Shown here piece after piece: positions 63,630 to 64,000 of a stretch of DNA of 64,000 nucleotides. Every line of letters begins with the position of its first letter. Within the stretch, counting starts at the first letter, position 1. The notes below the pieces were generated by a model, which was not told the origin of the DNA, did not search any database, and worked only from the letters and a program-made list of their open reading frames with translations. The position numbers and the translations under genes were made by a program. This DNA comes from CALLPQ01 sp038531745. GTDB taxonomy: Bacteria > Pseudomonadota > Alphaproteobacteria > Caulobacterales > Parvularculaceae. The stretch spans positions 131,776 through 195,775 of the forward strand of contig JBCBBJ010000006.1 of NCBI GenBank assembly GCA_038531745.1. The letters are read 5' to 3'.

Positions 63630-63643
63630 GGGTCTATCCTAGG

Positions 63644-63666
63644 AAATAAAACGCCCCGCAGGGGCG
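63644..63666 (-). promoter_or_regulatory. Terminator-like hairpin in the rplM leader (possible attenuator)
   Basis: On the minus strand CGCCCC - TGC - GGGGCG (63666-63652) is followed by TTTTATTT (63651-63644). This is a convincing intrinsic terminator by sequence, yet it ends only 14 bases before the rplM ATG. That leaves no room for a further promoter, so rplM transcription must pass through it. Confidence 0.7.
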
Positions 63667-63684
63667 CAGCAAATTCGAACCGGC

Positions 63685-63713
63685 GGAATACGGGCCCCAC
63701 CCCCCTTTGTCAA
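63685..63713 (-). promoter_or_regulatory. Predicted sigma-70-type promoter of rplM-rpsI
   Basis: On the minus strand TTGACA (63713-63708), a 17-base spacer and TATTCC (63690-63685) form a near-consensus pair. The predicted start of transcription, about 63678, gives a leader of roughly 50 bases that includes the terminator-like hairpin. Confidence 0.6.
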
Positions 63714-63856
63714 CGCGGATAGCCAAATTTCTTAGGGAGAAACAGCAGTTTATTAATGTGGTATCATGATGCCTCATTAATAAAGGCGATATTATAGATG
63801 GCGTACCCAATGGGAAATGAGGCAGTGACAGCATGTTTCGGGCTGGTCAGTAAGGC

Positions 63857-64000
63857 TTATGCCTTCTCGTCTTCACTGTTTCCGTTGTTCCCGCTCTTAG
63901 GCGGAACAATGCGAGAGAAGGTATCTTCAAAAGCCTTTGGGGATTCATCGCATTCGAGTTCCCGCGCGGTTTCGATGAACCGCTTTCGTTGCTCGTCGGC
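63857..64000 (-). CDS. Small acidic conserved protein, C-terminal part (cut by window edge)
   Basis: 47 codons and a TAA stop read in from the right edge. The visible part is hydrophilic and helical: RKRFIETARELECDESPKAF followed by EDTFSRIVPP and an Asn/Gly/Glu tail. Short alphaproteobacterial proteins of this RFIETARELGxDES-AF pattern are common near rplM, but I know no function. The N-terminus is missing. Confidence 0.6.
   Translation of the reverse strand, partial: ADEQRKRFIETARELECDESPKAFEDTFSRIVPPKSGNNGNSEDEKA

Noticed and set aside
63660..63690. GGTTCGAATTTGC stretch upstream of rplM as a tRNA T-arm
   Set aside because: The bases beside TTCGAAT do not pair and no acceptor, D or anticodon arms are found.
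1..64000. CRISPR arrays, prophage or IS elements
   Set aside because: No regularly spaced repeats, integrases, transposases or phage structural genes were seen; the only repeats are short palindromic ones and RTX codon repeats.

Overview
This window looks like a chromosomal segment of an alphaproteobacterium. The gene orders are typical of that class: scpA-scpB-tatA-tatB-tatC-serS-surE-nlpD-like, recN-ligA, rpsF-rpsR-rplI-dnaB, rplM-rpsI, and a fabD-fabG-acpP-fabF / mltG-yicC-gmk set. The TatA form with a glycine-rich FGGGG hinge region also fits. The genus cannot be told from this sequence alone. I saw no tRNA, rRNA, CRISPR array, integrase or transposase.

Layout. 1-0.64 kb: N-terminal part of a cation:proton antiporter, cut by the window edge. 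0.78-4.0 kb: a minus-strand propionate-type operon, prpB - ABM-domain gene - prpC - enoyl-CoA hydratase, with no prpD. 4.4-8.2 kb: a GABA-type aminotransferase, a YaiI/YqxD gene coupled to a small membrane protein, and an ALDH7-type semialdehyde dehydrogenase. 8.4-16.5 kb: a long minus-strand housekeeping block (cell-division LytM factor, SurE, SerS, TatCBA, ScpBA). 16.8-20.1 kb: greA, rplY, pth and ychF on the plus strand. 20.1-25.7 kb: MscS channel, SPOR lipoprotein, membrane PAS protein, aspartate aminotransferase and Dps. 26-41 kb is mostly accessory: small secreted proteins, an alpha/beta hydrolase, two RTX proteins (SASA esterase-RTX and Spondin_N-RTX), and several conserved small families (PH, DUF2461, DUF1304-like, DUF3088, zinc-ribbon methyltransferase, fRMsr, FAH, FSA, DoxX-like). 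The housekeeping genes ettA and purB lie among them.

41.3-54.9 kb holds the fatty-acid and cell-wall set, but it is split twice. A TonB-dependent receptor and a GNAT acetyltransferase lie between fabF and mltG. Two paralogous polytopic membrane proteins and a TupA-like ATP-grasp enzyme lie between fabG and acpP. From 55.2 kb to the right edge come ribosomal genes, dnaB, ligA, recN and rplM-rpsI, which has an intrinsic-terminator-like hairpin in its short leader.

The points most worth checking are: the ATP-grasp plus paired membrane-protein island inside the fab cluster; a zinc-ribbon methyltransferase gene interrupted by a single in-frame UGA at codon 11; the SASA-RTX and Spondin_N-RTX proteins; the terminator-like hairpin just upstream of rplM; and several palindromic repeat elements, including a 126-bp imperfect inverted repeat at 41120-41245. 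Family assignments come from recognising motifs by eye; no database search was run.
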